From the NCBI GenBank assembly GCA_946403735.1, contig CAMJAZ010000080.1:1-7100 (forward strand): a DNA stretch of 7,100 nucleotides, given 5' to 3'. Each line of letters begins with the position of its first letter. Within the stretch, counting starts at the first letter, position 1. The DNA is from an uncultured Selenomonadales bacterium (GTDB lineage: Bacteria; Bacillota; Negativicutes; Selenomonadales; Selenomonadaceae). Positions 5,264 through 7,100 of the stretch are shown piece after piece. Made by a program: the position numbers and the translations under genes. The notes under the pieces were generated by a model. That model was not told the DNA's origin, ran no database searches, and worked only from the letters and a program-made list of their open reading frames with translations.

Positions 5264-6325
5264 ATGATAAAACTTTCGCAAATAGTAAAAACTTACGATT
5301 CGCCGTCTGGTAAAGTTCACGCGCTGAAAGGAATTGATTTGAACATTGCTAAGGGCGAAATTTACGGCATCATCGGTTTAAGCGGCGCTGGTAAATCAAC
5401 GCTCGTCCGCTGTATAAATATGCTTGAGCGTCCAACATCTGGCAACGTCATTGTCGACGGTCAAGACATGATGAAACTTTCTGAAAGTGAACTGCGTGAC
5501 GCTAGAAAAAATATCGGAATGATTTTCCAGCACTTCAACCTTTTAAGTTCAGCTACGGTTTACGATAACATTGCCTTTCCGCTAAAACTTTCAAATACTT
5601 CATCTGCTGACATTGCTAAAAAAGTTGAGCCGTTACTTGAACTCGTCGGGCTGAAAGACAAAGCTAAACAATATCCTTCGCAGTTAAGCGGCGGACAAAA
5701 ACAACGTGTCGGCATTGCTCGCGCCTTAGCGTCTGACCCTAAAATTTTACTTTGTGACGAAGCAACTTCCGCGCTTGACCCTCAAACTACAAAATCTATT
5801 CTCGCGCTTATTAAAGACATAAATAAAAAATTCGCGCTGACGGTCGTTGTCATCACGCACGAAATGCAAGTTATTAAAGAAATTTGTGATAAAGTTGCCG
5901 TAATTTCTGACGGAATTATTGCTGAAAAAGGGTCTGTCCTAGACGTGTTCACCAATCCTAAACACGAAATTACAAAAGAATTTATCAGCGTCCTACTTTC
6001 AAATGATTTACCTGCGGCATTTCGCGGCAATGAAATTTCAGCTGAAAAAGTTGAAGGTTCGCTACTTTTACTGCGTCTAAATTTTTTAGGCGACCGCGCA
6101 GATGATCCTGTACTTGCCCAAATGATTCGTAATTGTAAAGGCGTCGAATGTACAATGCTTTTCGGCAACCTTGATGAAATTCACGGCGTACCTTTTGGAC
6201 GGTTTATCGTCGGTTTAAACGGCAGTGAAAGTTCAATTCAAAACGCGCTGAATTTTTTGAACAGTAAAGATGTTCGCGTGGAGGTGATAGGTTATGTTCG
6301 CAGAAATTCTTCCATTGCTGACTAA
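5264..6325 (+). CDS. metN: Methionine ABC importer ATP-binding protein
   Basis: A 353-residue ABC ATPase of the MetN type, which powers methionine uptake with the permease MetI and the binding lipoprotein MetQ. Visible motifs are Walker A GLSGAGKST (38-46), Q-loop Gln89 in IFQHFNLL, signature LSGGQ (141-145), Walker B ILLCDEA (161-167, catalytic Glu166) and switch His199. A C-terminal regulatory NIL domain covers about 258-345; in MetN it senses intracellular methionine and inhibits transport. This domain plus the adjacent MetI-type permease separate it from other amino-acid importers, though substrate is inferred and related amino acids are possible. ATG 5264 has only a weak site (GGGA, 5256-5259, 4 bases away). 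The end overlaps metI by 32 bases. No SAM-type riboswitch is visible upstream; a hairpin repeat occupies the leader instead. Confidence 0.93.
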   Translation: MIKLSQIVKTYDSPSGKVHALKGIDLNIAKGEIYGIIGLSGAGKSTLVRCINMLERPTSGNVIVDGQDMMKLSESELRDARKNIGMIFQHFNLLSSATVYDNIAFPLKLSNTSSADIAKKVEPLLELVGLKDKAKQYPSQLSGGQKQRVGIARALASDPKILLCDEATSALDPQTTKSILALIKDINKKFALTVVVITHEMQVIKEICDKVAVISDGIIAEKGSVLDVFTNPKHEITKEFISVLLSNDLPAAFRGNEISAEKVEGSLLLLRLNFLGDRADDPVLAQMIRNCKGVECTMLFGNLDEIHGVPFGRFIVGLNGSESSIQNALNFLNSKDVRVEVIGYVRRNSSIAD

Positions 6326-6947
6326 GGCATTAGGCGAAACAATTTACATGGTTATCGTGTCAATGGCTATCGCGTCAATAATCGGCGTACCGCTCGGCGT
6401 CCTGCTCCATACGACTGACAAAGGACAGATTCTTGAAAATATGCCGCTGAATCAAACTGTAGGGTCAATCGTCAATGCAGTTCGTTCAATTCCATTTATA
6501 ATTTTAATGGTGGCGATAATTCCGTTGACAAGATTTATAGTTGGTAGCGCAATAGGTACGACGGCGGCTATTGTACCGCTAGTTATCGCGTCAATACCAT
6601 TCATTGGGCGGCAAGTTGAAACGTCGCTAAAGGAAGTTCCCGCAGGTTTAGTTGAGGCGGCGTTATCAATGGGTGCAACACCCACGCAGATTATCACGAA
6701 AGTTTTATTGCCCGAAGCAATGCCTAGTATCGTTTCGCAGTTGACGACGGTTATAATTGCGCTTGTCGGTGAATCGGCAATGGCTGGCGCGATTGGCGGT
6801 GGTGGATTAGGCGATTTAGCGATACGGTACGGCTATCAACGTTTCCGCCCTGAAGTTATGCTGGCAACCGTTGTAATTTTAATTGTACTGGTTCAACTCG
6901 TACAATTTCTTGGCAACACCTTATCAAAGCGGCTGAATAAACGTTGA
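6294..6947 (+). CDS. metI: Methionine ABC importer permease
   Basis: A 217-residue integral membrane protein of the MetI family, the membrane channel of the MetNI importer. It has about five hydrophobic segments (roughly 16-38, 57-80, 84-103, 148-172 and 188-207). The cytoplasmic EAA coupling loop at 121-145 (EAALSMGATP, then LLPEAMPSI) docks onto the MetN ATPase. GESAMAGAIGGGGLGDLAIRYGY (around 159-181) is characteristic of MetI. Length is normal. ATG 6294 has an excellent GGAGGTGAT (6280-6288) lying inside metN, and the two genes overlap by 32 bases, so production of the two subunits is probably coupled. The expected metQ gene is not seen before the window ends, 153 bases downstream. Confidence 0.94.
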   Translation: MFAEILPLLTKALGETIYMVIVSMAIASIIGVPLGVLLHTTDKGQILENMPLNQTVGSIVNAVRSIPFIILMVAIIPLTRFIVGSAIGTTAAIVPLVIASIPFIGRQVETSLKEVPAGLVEAALSMGATPTQIITKVLLPEAMPSIVSQLTTVIIALVGESAMAGAIGGGGLGDLAIRYGYQRFRPEVMLATVVILIVLVQLVQFLGNTLSKRLNKR

Positions 6948-7001
6948 AAAAATTTTCTTTATGTGAGTTAAAGTTTATAAAAGTTTTTTTATTTAGTTAA
7001 A

Positions 7002-7100
7002 CTACTTTTTCTTTGGCGCAAAGAAAAAGTAGCAAAAAGAAACATGCCCGCTGAAATCGCATCACGCGATTTACGCGGGCGGGCGCTCATCCTTGAGCGC
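7002..7100 (+). repeat. Three-hairpin repeat element, copy 2 (cut by window edge)
   Basis: This is the same element as at 5125, in the same orientation, beginning 54 bases after the metI stop. Hairpin 1 (7002-7032) is here a perfect 14-bp palindrome, CTACTTTTTCTTTG against CAAAGAAAAAGTAG with loop GCG. The linker is again 13 bases. Hairpin 2 (7046-7080) keeps all stem bases of copy 1 and differs only in its loop (ATCAC instead of ATCCA). Hairpin 3 (7081 onwards) pairs GGGCGCTC with GAGCGC; the last two bases would lie outside the window. The 54 bases between metI and the element are AT-rich and contain no clear terminator. Confidence 0.88.

Noticed and set aside
5782..6168. Long minus-strand open frame within metN
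   Set aside because: It lies opposite a clear ABC ATPase gene with intact motifs, has no recognisable protein features and is explained as the shadow of the metN frame.
7004..7045. Short minus-strand open frame starting MFLFATFSLRQRKS inside copy 2
   Set aside because: It runs through a hairpin palindrome, has no ribosome binding site, and the corresponding ATG is missing in copy 1.
5125..7100. Insertion sequence or composite transposon formed by the repeats around metNI
   Set aside because: There is no transposase, the element ends are not terminal inverted repeats of each other, and no target-site duplication is visible. With only two copies in view, a REP-like structural repeat fits better.

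Overview
The window looks like a piece of a low-to-moderate-GC anaerobic Firmicute chromosome. The Negativicutes (Selenomonas-like bacteria) are my best guess, but this is inferred from protein style and gene content, not from a marker. Supporting signs are a 44-residue L34, a short YidC with no lipoprotein signal, a Jag/KhpB protein of Jag_N-KH-R3H type, strong GGAGG ribosome binding sites and frequent TTG starts. All genes are on the + strand.

Layout. Positions 1-362 hold the 3' end of an alpha/beta hydrolase gene that enters from the left edge. A perfect-consensus promoter (359-387) overlaps its stop codon and opens the conserved block rpmH (447-581), rnpA (651-998), yidD (1000-1209), yidC (1267-1959) and jag/khpB (1961-2803). 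A small hairpin with a T run separates rpmH from rnpA. The next gene (2865-4973) encodes a 702-residue clostripain-family (C11) cysteine peptidase with a lipoprotein signal peptide, and is closed by a clear intrinsic terminator (4997-5034). From 5264 to 6947 lies metN-metI, the ATPase and permease of a methionine-type ABC importer, overlapping by 32 bases. No metQ is seen; it may lie beyond the right edge.

How the genes fit together. L34, RnpA, YidD, YidC and Jag are the classic set linking ribosome and tRNA maturation to membrane protein insertion, usually found near the replication origin. Here the usual neighbours (dnaA on one side, mnmE/mnmG on the other) are missing: a hydrolase gene and a peptidase gene stand in their place. 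The peptidase is an outward-facing lipoprotein. MetNI probably imports methionine with a lipoprotein partner.

The least explained signal is a roughly 100-base element present twice in the same orientation (5125-5227 and 7002 to the right edge), bracketing metNI. Each copy is three hairpins in a row, and differences between copies fall mostly in loops and linkers or are compensated across stems, so the fold appears to be maintained. Upstream of the first copy is a candidate promoter with a perfect 15-base palindrome at its -10/start region, which could be the metNI control site. I found no CRISPR array, tRNA, rRNA, transposase or recognisable riboswitch, and no clear new multi-gene system.
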